From Marisediminitalea lipolytica (GTDB taxonomy: Bacteria > Pseudomonadota > Gammaproteobacteria > Enterobacterales > Alteromonadaceae): a stretch of DNA of 64,000 nt. The position numbers and the translations under genes were made by a program. Shown piece after piece: positions 7,379 through 17,877 of this stretch (position 1 is the stretch's first letter; each line of letters starts with the position of its first letter). Location of the stretch: positions 62,001 to 126,000 of the forward strand of contig NZ_MJIC01000009.1 in the NCBI RefSeq assembly GCF_001758465.1. The letters are read 5' to 3'. The notes under the pieces were generated by a model. The model had not been told where the DNA came from. It saw only the letters and a list, made by a program, of their open reading frames with translations, and ran no database searches.

Positions 7379-10099
7379 TTAGAAAGTGTAGCGTGCACCC
7401 AGAGAGAATCGTGCGCCAGTAGACTGGAAGTTCAGCAGACGTTCTTTGTAGATAGAGAATCTTCTGCTTTCGTTGTCCAGAATGTTGGTACCGTCAACAA
7501 AGATAGACAGGTTCTCATTAACATCGTAAGTCGCAGTAAAGTCTAACTGACCGTATGCTTCCACCATTTCTGGCTGGCTGTAACCGCCTACTGCACGGGC
7601 CAGGTACTCGTCACGCCAGTTGTAGGCGATACGTACCTGAATGGCGTCTTTTTCGTAGAACGCAATCAGGTTGTACGAGTCTGACAGACCTTCCAGAGCA
7701 AAGGTTTCAACGTTGTTGTTCGGATCGAAATCATCGTCTGAATCAACAAAGGTGTAGTTAGCCTGAACACCAAAACCGCTTTCGAAAGTGTGCAGAACTG
7801 CTAGTTCAAGACCAGTGATGTTAGCTGCTTCGGCGTTACGCTCACGGGTTACGTTAAACTCACCATATTCGTTACCAGGCAGAATGTCTTCTGGCAGGGT
7901 AATGCTGGAGATAAAGTTATCTACACGCTTACGGAATGCTGAGATACCCGCGTAGCTAGCTTCGCCGTAGTACCAGGTCCATGCCAGGTCAAAGTTAGTT
8001 GACTCGTATGGCAGCAGTTGTGGGTTACCACCGTAAGCAGTAGATGCATTCAGACGACCGTTGTAACCACTCAGTCCCGGAGTCATACGGGTTAGCGTAG
8101 GACGCGCGATAGACTGTGACGCTGAGAAGCGCACTACGTGCTCATCAGTTACGTCTAATTTCAGGTTTACAGACGGTAACCAGTAATCGTAATCATTGGT
8201 TTCTGACAGGCGCATGGTGTCGCTCAGTGTCAGGTTCAGCAGGGTGTCATCACCTTGTACCGGTACGATGTCAGTGACCAGTGCGCTGTAACCGGTAGCT
8301 TCGATATCAGTGTATGAATAACGTAAGCCAAAGTTACCAGTCAGTGGCATATCCGCAACTTCGGTGTTGATATCAACGCGGAAGTAAGCTTCGACTACGT
8401 CTTCAGAAACGCTGGCAACACTGTTGCGGTTAGGACGTGCGTATGGACCACCCAGCTGACGACGAATTTCGATGGTATCCGCATACTGGCTGCCCGCATC
8501 AATAACGTTTTCCTGAATGCTGGATTCTGACCACAGGTAGTCTGCATATTCAAACGGGTCGAAAGTAAACCAGGTTGAAGGTACGCCACCGCTTAAGAAA
8601 CCGCCCTGGTTAACACCGTGGAAGATTTCGTCTGGCACATCAGCGTTATAACCACTGAATACGTTACCATTTGTACCGTTGTCATAGTCCTGACGACCTT
8701 TAGTGCGGCTTGAGCCGTAAACACCAAAGTGAATGATGTCAGCGTAATCCAGACCTAAGGTGTATTTACCGTCGATCTTAAACTGTGACATTTTGTCATC
8801 AACATCAGTACCGCTGAAGTACAGCGAGTGAGCGCGCAGCGCAGATGCGCTCATGGCGTTGTCGTAGGAGATTGAACCGTAGTCACCACCGTTGGTGTAG
8901 TCATAACGCGGGTTAGCGTTAGGCATACCAGCGATAACGAACTGGCCAGTACCACCGGCGTCGTTTACTGCATCAGAGTAAGAAACATCAAAGGTCAGCT
9001 CCAGCTCTTCAGTGGCGAACCACTCCATGTTTAAACCAACCTGACGAGTTTCAGTCGGGCGGTTAAATGCTTGCTGTACGAAGTCAGAAGACAGACCCGC
9101 TACGTCATCAGCGTAAGAGTAGGCCAGCATGGTGTTGTTTTCGTCTACATAAGCAGAGTCAAAGCCTGCTACCCAGTCGTGGGTCCAGCTTGCTGCCGAC
9201 ATAACCGATGAATCAACGGTAAACTTCGAGTACAGGATATCTGCGGTTAACAGGATATCGTCGTTCGGACGAGCCTGAATAACAACCGTACCACCAATAC
9301 GCTCACGCTCACCGGCGTCGTCACGGAAGTCGTAGTTACGCGGAGCCATTACACGAGTGTAGTCACCAGGGCCTTCCTGGTTAGGGATATAGCTGAAGTC
9401 ACGCTCAATCCAGCCGTCAGTGATAGCTTCTTGTACGCGGTAGCTACGGTTTACATAGTTTAATGAAACCAGCGCGCCAAAGGTGTCGTTAGAGTAGCTG
9501 TACACACCAGAAACTTGTGGTGAGTATTCTTCAGCCAGGGTGTCGTAGGTGCTTTTAACACTGAATGCTGCCTGCGTACCTTCGGTATCCATCGGCTTTG
9601 CAGTGGTCAGGTTGACCGTAGCACCGATACCACCAGAAATCAGATCAGACGTTGATGATTTGTATGCATTTGCGCCGCTGATTGCTTCTGCCGCCAGGAT
9701 ATCAAAGCTGAACTCACGGCCTGAGTTTTCGGTTGCCAGTACACGGCCGTTATATAATACCGAGTTAAATTCAGGGCCTAAACCACGCACGGTAATGAAA
9801 CGGCCTTCACCGCCACTACGGTCGATTGAAATACCAGTAATACGCTGGAGAGATTCTGCAACGTTCTGATCCGGGAATTTACCCAGTTCTTCACTAGAAA
9901 TGCCGTCAACAATTGTTGCTGAGTAACGCTTGTTGTTCAGGGTTCTTAAGTTACTGCCGCGCAGACCACTGACCTGAATGATTTCAACATCAGCAGTATC
10001 TTCTGATGCAGATGCATTTTCTTGCGCATTCGCAGTCATGTTTAGTGATGCACCAATCAGCATCGCTAACATGGTTTTTTTGTGATAATTCGATTTCAC
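7379..10099 (-). CDS. TonB-dependent receptor, carbohydrate-type
   Basis: A 906-residue outer-membrane receptor with a signal peptide ending near ANAQE. The plug domain begins with EIIQVSGLRGSNLRTLNNKR (TonB box region) and contains QNVAESLQRITGISIDR, ITVRGLGPEFNSVLYNGR and GGIGATVNLTTAKP, the pattern of the large TonB receptors of Xanthomonas, Caulobacter and Alteromonas linked to oligosaccharide uptake. The C-terminal barrel ends in aromatic Phe (GARYTF) as expected for BAM-dependent insertion. It is next to the galactose operon and its regulator, so a galactose-containing oligosaccharide is the likely cargo. Coded alone on the minus strand, with a promoter in the long gap beyond 10099. Confidence 0.9.
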   Translation of the reverse strand: MKSNYHKKTMLAMLIGASLNMTANAQENASASEDTADVEIIQVSGLRGSNLRTLNNKRYSATIVDGISSEELGKFPDQNVAESLQRITGISIDRSGGEGRFITVRGLGPEFNSVLYNGRVLATENSGREFSFDILAAEAISGANAYKSSTSDLISGGIGATVNLTTAKPMDTEGTQAAFSVKSTYDTLAEEYSPQVSGVYSYSNDTFGALVSLNYVNRSYRVQEAITDGWIERDFSYIPNQEGPGDYTRVMAPRNYDFRDDAGERERIGGTVVIQARPNDDILLTADILYSKFTVDSSVMSAASWTHDWVAGFDSAYVDENNTMLAYSYADDVAGLSSDFVQQAFNRPTETRQVGLNMEWFATEELELTFDVSYSDAVNDAGGTGQFVIAGMPNANPRYDYTNGGDYGSISYDNAMSASALRAHSLYFSGTDVDDKMSQFKIDGKYTLGLDYADIIHFGVYGSSRTKGRQDYDNGTNGNVFSGYNADVPDEIFHGVNQGGFLSGGVPSTWFTFDPFEYADYLWSESSIQENVIDAGSQYADTIEIRRQLGGPYARPNRNSVASVSEDVVEAYFRVDINTEVADMPLTGNFGLRYSYTDIEATGYSALVTDIVPVQGDDTLLNLTLSDTMRLSETNDYDYWLPSVNLKLDVTDEHVVRFSASQSIARPTLTRMTPGLSGYNGRLNASTAYGGNPQLLPYESTNFDLAWTWYYGEASYAGISAFRKRVDNFISSITLPEDILPGNEYGEFNVTRERNAEAANITGLELAVLHTFESGFGVQANYTFVDSDDDFDPNNNVETFALEGLSDSYNLIAFYEKDAIQVRIAYNWRDEYLARAVGGYSQPEMVEAYGQLDFTATYDVNENLSIFVDGTNILDNESRRFSIYKERLLNFQSTGARFSLGARYTF

Positions 10100-10943
10100 T
10101 TTCTATTTCTCCAGGCAAATGAAAACTTCTTGTAGGGCGGCTTGGGCCAATGAATTTAAGTGTTAGGTAAAAGTTAAATTCATTTTAAGAAGTTAGCGTC
10201 GTCAAATGTATAGCAAATGTTGAAGCGCATGCTAGTGAGATTAACACTTGCTTAACATGGAGGAAGAAATGGAAAAACTGGACGATTTTATGATAAATGA
10301 AGTAATTCTATGACTTCGGATTATTTTGCTGCATTTGGCCGGTAGCGAAGCTTAAGGAAATTTTGTCGGCTGTAAAGTCGCAATGTGATGTAGATCAATA
10401 AAAGAGAGTCAGCGCCGTTAGCGACCTGTGTTGGGTAGGCTATGCAAATTAGTAAAATAAGTTAGCCAAAAGGATAAACTTTTTGGCTTGTTCAGAGGGC
10501 AAACAGACCATGCTCACTACCCGGACTATCTCTTTGTAAACTCGAAAATAGTCCAGTTGCAGAAGATAGTTTTAGTGTTAAGTTAATGTAACGCGTTTTG
10601 GTGCGTCGCCGCTCTCTCACTTTGAACAGGTTAACGTCCTGGTTAAACCACATGTAATTTCCTTCCTTGTGATGTGAAACGAGTGTGCTTATATGTGAGC
10701 AAAATGTAACCTGCTTGAGGAGGTTTTTTCTCTGACGAGGCTAATTCTGGCTTCGTTATAGAAGCGGCACAGTTAACCGGCGTATAGGTGTAAAGGCGTA
10801 GTTTTAAGATTAGTGGTCAGGTAAATAACTCTGGCTATCCGTATAATGACCCACCACCCTTCTGATTTTTCTACATAAAACCAGATTCACTCTGCTGCCG
10901 GACTGGTTGGTTTGAGGCGCTAAAAACACGGATAAATAACCTT
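10100..10943. other. 844-bp gap between divergent TonB receptor and esterase genes
   Basis: No convincing gene. It should carry promoters for both flanking genes. It contains a good CRP-like site (10384-10399), a TATAAT hexamer at 10842-10847 that could be a -10 for the esterase although no good -35 accompanies it, and a 14-codon micro-ORF at 10269-10313 behind a strong GGAGGAAGAA ribosome-site-like sequence. The middle part (about 10500-10800) shows nothing I recognise. Confidence 0.5.
10384..10399. promoter_or_regulatory. CRP-like binding site
   Basis: TGTGATGTAGATCAAT matches the TGTGA-N6-TCACA consensus at 8 of 10 defined positions, and the spacer resembles the ideal CTAGA core. It lies 285 bp upstream of the TonB receptor start and 545 bp upstream of the esterase. 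Catabolite control of a sugar receptor would make sense; binding is not shown. Confidence 0.45.
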
Positions 10944-12587
10944 ATGAATAACACCATTAATCACCATCGACGAAAACTTCTGATTGCCGCCGGGATTTCG
11001 GTACCTGCGCTGTCGCTGCCATTTAATGCCCTGGCCGGTTCGTCTGCGGCACCGGTTGCCAACACTGCGCAGGGTAGGTTACGAGGGCTGAACGATAACG
11101 GTGTGTTGATCTTTAAAGGTGTGCCTTATGCAGGCAGCGTGTCTGGTGCCGCTAACCGTTTTAAAGCGCCGCCGCCTCCTGAGGGATGGTCTGGTGTGCG
11201 CGATGCCACACGATTTGGTGCACCGGCCTGGCAAAAGTCGCAACCTTTTGGTTTTGACCAGCCCGACATGAATGAAGACTGCCTGTTCCTGAATGTATGG
11301 ACACCCGCACTGGATGGTGCCAAACGGCCAGTGATGGTTTATCAGCACGGTGGTGGTTTTGTTATTGGTTCAGGTGCTGCCCCCTGGCAGGACGGGGCCG
11401 CGCTGGCTCGCGAGCACGACGTAGTGGTAGTGCAGTCTAATCACCGTCTTGGCCTTATGGGCTATTTGTATTTAGGCGGCTTACTGGGCGAAGAATACCA
11501 GGGCAACCAGGGCTTGCAGGATTTAGTCGCAGCGCTTAAATGGGTTAATCAGAATATTGCCGAATTTGGTGGCGATCCGGATAACGTGATGATCTTTGGC
11601 GAAAGTGGCGGTGGCGGTAAAACCTCGGCGCTTTATGGTATGCCTTCAGCCGCGCCGTATTTTGCCAAAGCCTCCATCGAGAGCCCCATCGGACCCGGCC
11701 ACCAAACGCCTGAGCAGGCGACAGAGATAACCCGCGAAGTGATGCGCCGGGTCAATGTTACCGATCCGCGTAAGTTGCTGACCTTACCTGCTGATGTGTT
11801 AATAAAAGCCCAGGTTGGCGGTACCGCTGCGCAAACTGGTGGAGCCGGTCCTGCCGATGCGTCTAAAACCGCGGATGGTGAAATTATGTTCTGGCCGTTA
11901 ATTGATGGCAAGGTACTGCCGGAAGAGCCCTTTAGTGGCCATGCGCCTGCTGTTTCTGCTAACAAGCCGCTAATTGTGGGTACCTGTAAGGATGAGTCAG
12001 TGTTTTTCTATCAGGGCGACAAATCGGTGTTTAGTCTTACCGAGGCCGGACTGCACGAACGGTTAAAGCCGATCTTGGGCAGCCACACCGAGCGCTGGAT
12101 TAACACCTTTAAGCAATCGCGCCCGACGGCAACGCCGTCTGAACTCTTTATTGCCATTACCACGGCCAAACCCTGGCGCGCCCATCACCTGCGCATCGCC
12201 GAAGCGAAAGCAAAGCAAGGTACGGCAAAGGTGTATTCGTATATCCTCGATTATAACTCGCCGGTGCCGGTGAGAGGCACTGATTTTCCGCAGGGCTCGC
12301 CCCATGCCTCGGATATTGCCATGAAGTTTAATACTGCTGCGCAGTTTGGTCCTAAAGACGAAGCCCGGCTTAAAACCGCTACTAACATGAGTACCCTATG
12401 GGCTAACTTTGCCCGCCACAGCGTGCCTTCGGCACCAGGGCAACCCGAATGGCGCGCGTATAGCTTAGACGAACGGGATACGCTGATTATTGATGCCGAG
12501 TGTCGCCTGCAAAAGGATCCGGAAAGCCTGGAACGTCAGTTTTTTGCGCAGGAGCCTCATGCCGATACCGAAGTGCCAATCAAATAA
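10944..12587 (+). CDS. Carboxylesterase type B, Tat-exported
   Basis: A 547-residue alpha/beta-hydrolase of the type B carboxylesterase family. The N-terminus HHRRKLLIAAGISVPALSLP is a twin-arginine-like signal, cleaved near residue 31. Catalytic elements: oxyanion HGGGF (135-139), nucleophile Ser221 in FGESGGGG, acidic residue in GTCKDESVFF and His in SPHASDIAMKF. The nucleophile elbow has Gly where most members have Ala (GESAGG). NEDCLFLNVWTP is the conserved early signature. It precedes a rhamnosidase by about 19 bp on the same strand, so removal of acyl or aromatic esters from a decorated glycan or glycoside is a reasonable role (inference). Confidence 0.88.
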   Translation: MNNTINHHRRKLLIAAGISVPALSLPFNALAGSSAAPVANTAQGRLRGLNDNGVLIFKGVPYAGSVSGAANRFKAPPPPEGWSGVRDATRFGAPAWQKSQPFGFDQPDMNEDCLFLNVWTPALDGAKRPVMVYQHGGGFVIGSGAAPWQDGAALAREHDVVVVQSNHRLGLMGYLYLGGLLGEEYQGNQGLQDLVAALKWVNQNIAEFGGDPDNVMIFGESGGGGKTSALYGMPSAAPYFAKASIESPIGPGHQTPEQATEITREVMRRVNVTDPRKLLTLPADVLIKAQVGGTAAQTGGAGPADASKTADGEIMFWPLIDGKVLPEEPFSGHAPAVSANKPLIVGTCKDESVFFYQGDKSVFSLTEAGLHERLKPILGSHTERWINTFKQSRPTATPSELFIAITTAKPWRAHHLRIAEAKAKQGTAKVYSYILDYNSPVPVRGTDFPQGSPHASDIAMKFNTAAQFGPKDEARLKTATNMSTLWANFARHSVPSAPGQPEWRAYSLDERDTLIIDAECRLQKDPESLERQFFAQEPHADTEVPIK

Positions 12588-12606
12588 TGCCAAAAGGAAT
12601 AGTGTG

Positions 12607-14979
12607 ATGTTCAGGAAACGTATAACCCTCAGCGTGATTTGGTTTTGCGGGTTGATTTTAACCTCCCTGGGGGTGAGTGCTCAGCAGCAAAATACCGCAT
12701 CCGCCCGCTGGATATCTGCCGAAGGGGTAAACGATGCGAGCGCCGCAGTGCTGTATTTTCGCCGCTCGGTAATGCTTAGTGAGGTTCCCGATACGTTGCC
12801 TGTACGCATTACTGCGGATAATCGTTATCGCTTGTTTGTTAATGGCAATGCGGTAGGGGCAGGCCCGGAACGAGCCGATATTAACCACTGGCGGTTTGAT
12901 AAGTTTGATTTAGCGCCTTATCTGCATAGCGGCAAAAACACTCTGGCGGTGCAGGTGTGGAACTGGGGGAGTTTAAAGCCTGTGGCCCAGTTCTCCTTGC
13001 AAACCGGGTTGTTGCTGGAAGGACTCAACGACGCAGCAGAACTGGTTAACACAAATGCCGCCTGGAAGGTTTATCAAAACAATGATTATGCTTTTATACC
13101 GGTGTCGGGGCGCGAGGTTGGCGGTTATTACGCGGCCTCCCCGGGAGAGACTATTTATGGTGCCGGTATCCCTCAGGGCTGGCAGCAGCCTGGTTTTGAT
13201 GACCGCAGTTGGCAATCGGCCGTTGCGCTGCGTTTACCGGTAGCCAACAAGGGCGACTCGGCCTTTGGCGTTGCCGTTGGCTGGCAGTTAACGGAGCATT
13301 TACTGCCGCAGATGGAAGAAAAGCCGGTGCGTTTTGCCAGCGTGCGCCGTAGCAGTGGTGTAGAGGTACCGACAGACTTTATCAGTGGCAAAACCGCGCT
13401 GACTATCCCCGCTAATACCACGGCTACCCTGTTGCTCGACCAGTCCCATCTTACCAATGCTTACACCACGCTGAATACGTCACGGGGGGTTGGTAGCGAA
13501 GTTTCACTGACCTACGCCGAGTCGCTTAAATATACCGACGGCAGTAAAGGCAATCGTAACGAGATTAAAGATAAGACGATTCATGGTCTGACCGATAAAA
13601 TCTATCCTGCGGGACTGGCTGAAGAGTCTTTTCAGACCCTGTGGTTTCGTACTTATCGTTATGTGCAGTTAACCGTTACCACCCAAAGCGAGCCGCTGAT
13701 AATTAATGATCTGCACGGCGTATTTACTGCCTACCCGCTTGCATTAAAGGCCGAATTTGCGGCCGATGTTAACTGGCTTGATGATATGTGGGACATGAAC
13801 TGGCGCACCATGCGCTTATGTGCCTTTGATGCCTACTTTGATACGCCCTATTACGAGCAGCTACAGTACACCGGCGATACCCGCATTCAGTCACTGCTAA
13901 CCCTGTATATGGATGGTGACGACCGTCTGTTCCGTCAGGCGTTATTGCAATTTGCTAATTCCATGAGTGCCGAAGGGCTTACGGCAAGCAGATACCCGTC
14001 TTCAATGGACCAGTTTATCCCGCCGTTTTCGCTGGTGTGGGTAATGATGGTGCATGATTACTGGATGCAACGGGGCGACGAGGCCTGGCTGCAACAATTT
14101 CTGCCGGAGATCCGTAACATTTTCAGTTGGTTCAGTGCGCGACTGCGAGCCGATGGTTTACTGGGCCCCATTGAGTGGTGGCCATTTATGGATTGGGTGC
14201 CGCAGTGGCAGCGCGGTATTCCGCCCGGCGGATTAGCCGGCGGCTCAACGTTAATTACCTTACAGTTTGCTTATGCGTTACAACAGGCGGCGGAGCTGGA
14301 AGCCGGGTTTGGCGTGGCCGGACAGGGGCAGGAGTATGCGGCACTGGCCAAGCAACTGATTGCGGCGGTTAACCAACACAGTTGGGATAGTGCAGCAGGC
14401 ATGTATGCCGACCAACCCGGTGAGCAGGTATTCAGTCAGCAAACTAACATTATGGCTATTCTTACCAGTGCTATTGACCCGCCAGCGCAACCGGCGCTGA
14501 TGCGCAAAATACTGGATAAGCCCAATCTGGCCAAGGCGACCTATTACTATCAGTTTTATTTGTTTGAAGCCCTGTATAAGTCAGGCTTGGGGGATGAGTA
14601 TATTAAGCAGCTTGCCCCGTGGCAGGAGATGCTGGCGCTGGGGCTGACAACCACCCCGGAAAACCCGGACCCAACGCGCTCAGACTCGCATGCCTGGGCG
14701 GCGCATCCTAATTACGGGTTACTCAGTATTGTACTCGGCGTCCGCAGCAGTGCGCCCGGTTTTAGTAAGGTTAGTATCGCGCCGAATTTAGGTGAGCTGA
14801 CCCGCGCCAGCGGCACTATGCCGCACCCACTGGGTATGATAAACGTGGCGTTACAGCGACACAATGAGTCAGGCCTGACCGGCACCATCACCTTGCCGGC
14901 CGGGCTAACGGGCGCATTTCACTGGCAGGGTCAATCGGTGCCCCTGGTGAGTGGCGAGAATACGCTGGCGTTTGATTAA
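12607..14979 (+). CDS. Alpha-L-rhamnosidase-like glycosidase (GH78-type)
   Basis: A 790-residue secreted glycosidase. ATG at 12607 is chosen because it opens a clear Sec signal (KRITLSVIWFCGLILTSLGVSA) and has AAGGA upstream; an in-frame start further up would run into the esterase gene. The N-terminal beta-sandwich has RITADNRYRLFVNG and WNWGSLKPVAQF typical of bacterial rhamnosidase N domains. The (alpha/alpha)6 barrel shows DTPYYEQLQYTGDTRIQ, the counterpart of the GH78 acid motif, EWWPFMDWVP, and the late SHAWAAHPNYGLLS and GFSKVSIAPNLGEL. The D-E-GD pattern differs from the canonical DERLGWTGD, as in the divergent GH78 branch, so the sugar removed may not be rhamnose. Confidence 0.83.
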   Translation: MFRKRITLSVIWFCGLILTSLGVSAQQQNTASARWISAEGVNDASAAVLYFRRSVMLSEVPDTLPVRITADNRYRLFVNGNAVGAGPERADINHWRFDKFDLAPYLHSGKNTLAVQVWNWGSLKPVAQFSLQTGLLLEGLNDAAELVNTNAAWKVYQNNDYAFIPVSGREVGGYYAASPGETIYGAGIPQGWQQPGFDDRSWQSAVALRLPVANKGDSAFGVAVGWQLTEHLLPQMEEKPVRFASVRRSSGVEVPTDFISGKTALTIPANTTATLLLDQSHLTNAYTTLNTSRGVGSEVSLTYAESLKYTDGSKGNRNEIKDKTIHGLTDKIYPAGLAEESFQTLWFRTYRYVQLTVTTQSEPLIINDLHGVFTAYPLALKAEFAADVNWLDDMWDMNWRTMRLCAFDAYFDTPYYEQLQYTGDTRIQSLLTLYMDGDDRLFRQALLQFANSMSAEGLTASRYPSSMDQFIPPFSLVWVMMVHDYWMQRGDEAWLQQFLPEIRNIFSWFSARLRADGLLGPIEWWPFMDWVPQWQRGIPPGGLAGGSTLITLQFAYALQQAAELEAGFGVAGQGQEYAALAKQLIAAVNQHSWDSAAGMYADQPGEQVFSQQTNIMAILTSAIDPPAQPALMRKILDKPNLAKATYYYQFYLFEALYKSGLGDEYIKQLAPWQEMLALGLTTTPENPDPTRSDSHAWAAHPNYGLLSIVLGVRSSAPGFSKVSIAPNLGELTRASGTMPHPLGMINVALQRHNESGLTGTITLPAGLTGAFHWQGQSVPLVSGENTLAFD

Positions 14980-15064
14980 GGCACGGATGACAGGGTGGGG
15001 CGCAATTACTATACTCAGCGGTATAAGCGATATAACCAGTAAGTGACAGCAGGTAAGCAACGCT

Positions 15065-15607
15065 ATGGATTTAACTACGCTGACAGCACAAATAGAAGAT
15101 CTTGGCGCAGCGCCGCCCTTCGAGAAATGGCATCCGCCGTTTTGTGGTGATATCGACATGACCATTAAGGCTGATGGTAGCTGGTGGTATATGGGCAGCC
15201 CCATCGGCAGGGAAAAGCTGGTTAAACTGTTTGCTGGTGTATTGATAAAAGAAGGCGATGAGTTCTTTTTAAAAACCCCGGCAGAAAAGGTGCGCATTAA
15301 GGTTGAGGATGCGCCTTTTGTGATTACCGGCTGGCAGCGCCATGACACCGACGACGGTCCGGCCATTGAGGTGATATCTAATTTAGGTCATGTTGCGGTG
15401 TTGTCTGAAACCCATCCACTGGTAGTAGATCACAGCAATCCTGAGCAACCGCGCCCTTATGTCACCTTACACCGTGGGCTTCAGGCGCTGGTTCATCGTA
15501 ACGTTTACTATCAATGGGTAGATATAGCCGAGCCCGCCATTATAGACGGGCTCGAACATCTTGTGATCACCAGTGGTAAATCGCGGTTTAGTTTAGGCCA
15601 GCTATAG
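15065..15607 (+). CDS. DUF1285 family protein
   Basis: A 180-residue soluble protein of the DUF1285 family, found widely in marine gammaproteobacteria and without an established function. Conserved family text is PFEKWHPPFCGDIDMTIKADGSWWYMGSPI near the start, EFFLKTPAEKVRIKVEDAPFVI in the middle, and a C-terminal NVYYQWVDIA. No signal peptide, membrane segment or catalytic motif is apparent. It has its own short upstream region and is convergent with pobA, 13 bases from it. Its place between the two catabolic regions suggests an older chromosomal gene rather than a member of either. Confidence 0.85.
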   Translation: MDLTTLTAQIEDLGAAPPFEKWHPPFCGDIDMTIKADGSWWYMGSPIGREKLVKLFAGVLIKEGDEFFLKTPAEKVRIKVEDAPFVITGWQRHDTDDGPAIEVISNLGHVAVLSETHPLVVDHSNPEQPRPYVTLHRGLQALVHRNVYYQWVDIAEPAIIDGLEHLVITSGKSRFSLGQL

Positions 15608-15620
15608 CTGGCTCCCGGCG

Positions 15621-16847
<1,227 letters not shown>

Positions 16848-16910
16848 TCAGTTCTCTGTTGTTGTCCCTATGATTATTGAGGCGGGCAATAATTGTTATT
16901 CACTTCCGTG

Positions 16911-16933
16911 TTGAATTGTTGTACTTTTTAATC
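16911..16933. promoter_or_regulatory. TTGAATTGT element in the pobA-pobR gap
   Basis: The sequence TTGAATTGTTGTACTTTTTAATC lies 82 bp upstream of pobA and 60 bp before the regulator start. Its first nine bases and its TTTTTAATC tail recur twice in the ligI promoter (18106 and 18127). A partial second copy, AATTGTTATT, lies at 16891-16900. This is the best candidate binding site for the adjacent AraC protein. Confidence 0.5.
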
Positions 16934-16992
16934 ATATGTTAATTTTTTGTCCGGGCAAGTAATTGCAATGTTACTTCCTGAGGTAGGCCAGG

Positions 16993-17877
16993 GTGACGAC
17001 ACAAAAGCAAATTCCATTTTATGATCTGTATGGTGAATCGTTTTTGCGGCTTAAGCCGGATTATGTACACCTTGAAGATATTGAGTCACGCAGCGCCGAT
17101 CTCGGCTGGGAAATAAAGCCTCACCGTCATGCCCATTTGGCGCAGATTATTTGTGCCTTCGACAGCAAGTGGCAAGTTCAGATGGATGATAACGTTTATC
17201 AGCTTAGTGGTAATTGGGTGGTAACCCTACCGCCGGGAGTGGTTCATGGTTTTCATTTTGCGCCGAATACCAAAGGATTTGTGCTGTCAATCAATGCAGA
17301 TGTCATTAGCAATATGGACGTGGGTGAAGACATCAGTGCCTTTAATCAGCTGGTATGGTTACCGCAAACCATTGAGTTCCGGAGCCAGCGACAGGCGGAT
17401 CGTTATCTTAACTATTTAATGATGTTATCGGATGAAATGAAGATCTCAGATCCTGGCGCAACCACCACCATAATGCTATTGCTGAAGTTACTGCTGATTA
17501 CCATTGCCCGGCAGCGTCAGCTGGTTACCATACAAAATGGCCCTTCTGGGCGTGAAAATCGAATATTACTTGGCTTCAGAGAGCTGATAGACAAGCATTT
17601 CCAGGATCATCTTACCGTTGATGAATACGCCGAAAAATTGTTTGTATCGGTGTCTACCCTGAGCCGAATTTGTCGTCAACAGCTGTCGCAAACGCCCAAA
17701 CGACTGGTACATCAGCGTTTGATAAGCGAAGCGCGACGTCGTCTTATTTATACCCAGCAAACCCTGGATGAAATCGCCCTGACACTGGGCTTTAAGGATA
17801 CGGGCTACTTTTGCCGGTTCTTTAAGCAAATGGAAGGCGTAACGGCTGGGGAGTTTCGCACTAAAAAAAGAAAATAA
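16993..17877 (+). CDS. pobR: AraC-family regulator, PobR-like
   Basis: A 294-residue regulator divergent from pobA. The N-terminal half has HRHAHLAQIICAFDSKWQVQMD and LPPGVVHGFHF, the cupin-like effector pocket of AraC-type PobR proteins. The C-terminal domain, from about residue 190, has LTVDEYAEKLFVSVSTLSRICRQQ and LDEIALTLGFKDTGYFCRFFKQ as its two helix-turn-helix units. Translation starts at GTG 16993, with GAGG upstream; no better ATG exists. It probably activates pobA on 4-hydroxybenzoate and, judging from the shared TTGAATTGT elements, may also control the ligI operon (inference). Confidence 0.85.
   Translation: MTTQKQIPFYDLYGESFLRLKPDYVHLEDIESRSADLGWEIKPHRHAHLAQIICAFDSKWQVQMDDNVYQLSGNWVVTLPPGVVHGFHFAPNTKGFVLSINADVISNMDVGEDISAFNQLVWLPQTIEFRSQRQADRYLNYLMMLSDEMKISDPGATTTIMLLLKLLLITIARQRQLVTIQNGPSGRENRILLGFRELIDKHFQDHLTVDEYAEKLFVSVSTLSRICRQQLSQTPKRLVHQRLISEARRRLIYTQQTLDEIALTLGFKDTGYFCRFFKQMEGVTAGEFRTKKRK

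Noticed and set aside
14905..15366. 153-residue minus-strand frame
   Set aside because: Overlaps the end of the rhamnosidase and the DUF1285 gene on the other strand; both are supported by family matches.
15597..15612. GCCAGC-TATA-GCTGGC palindrome between DUF1285 and pobA as a terminator
   Set aside because: Short stem, overlaps the DUF1285 stop and lacks a T-tract.
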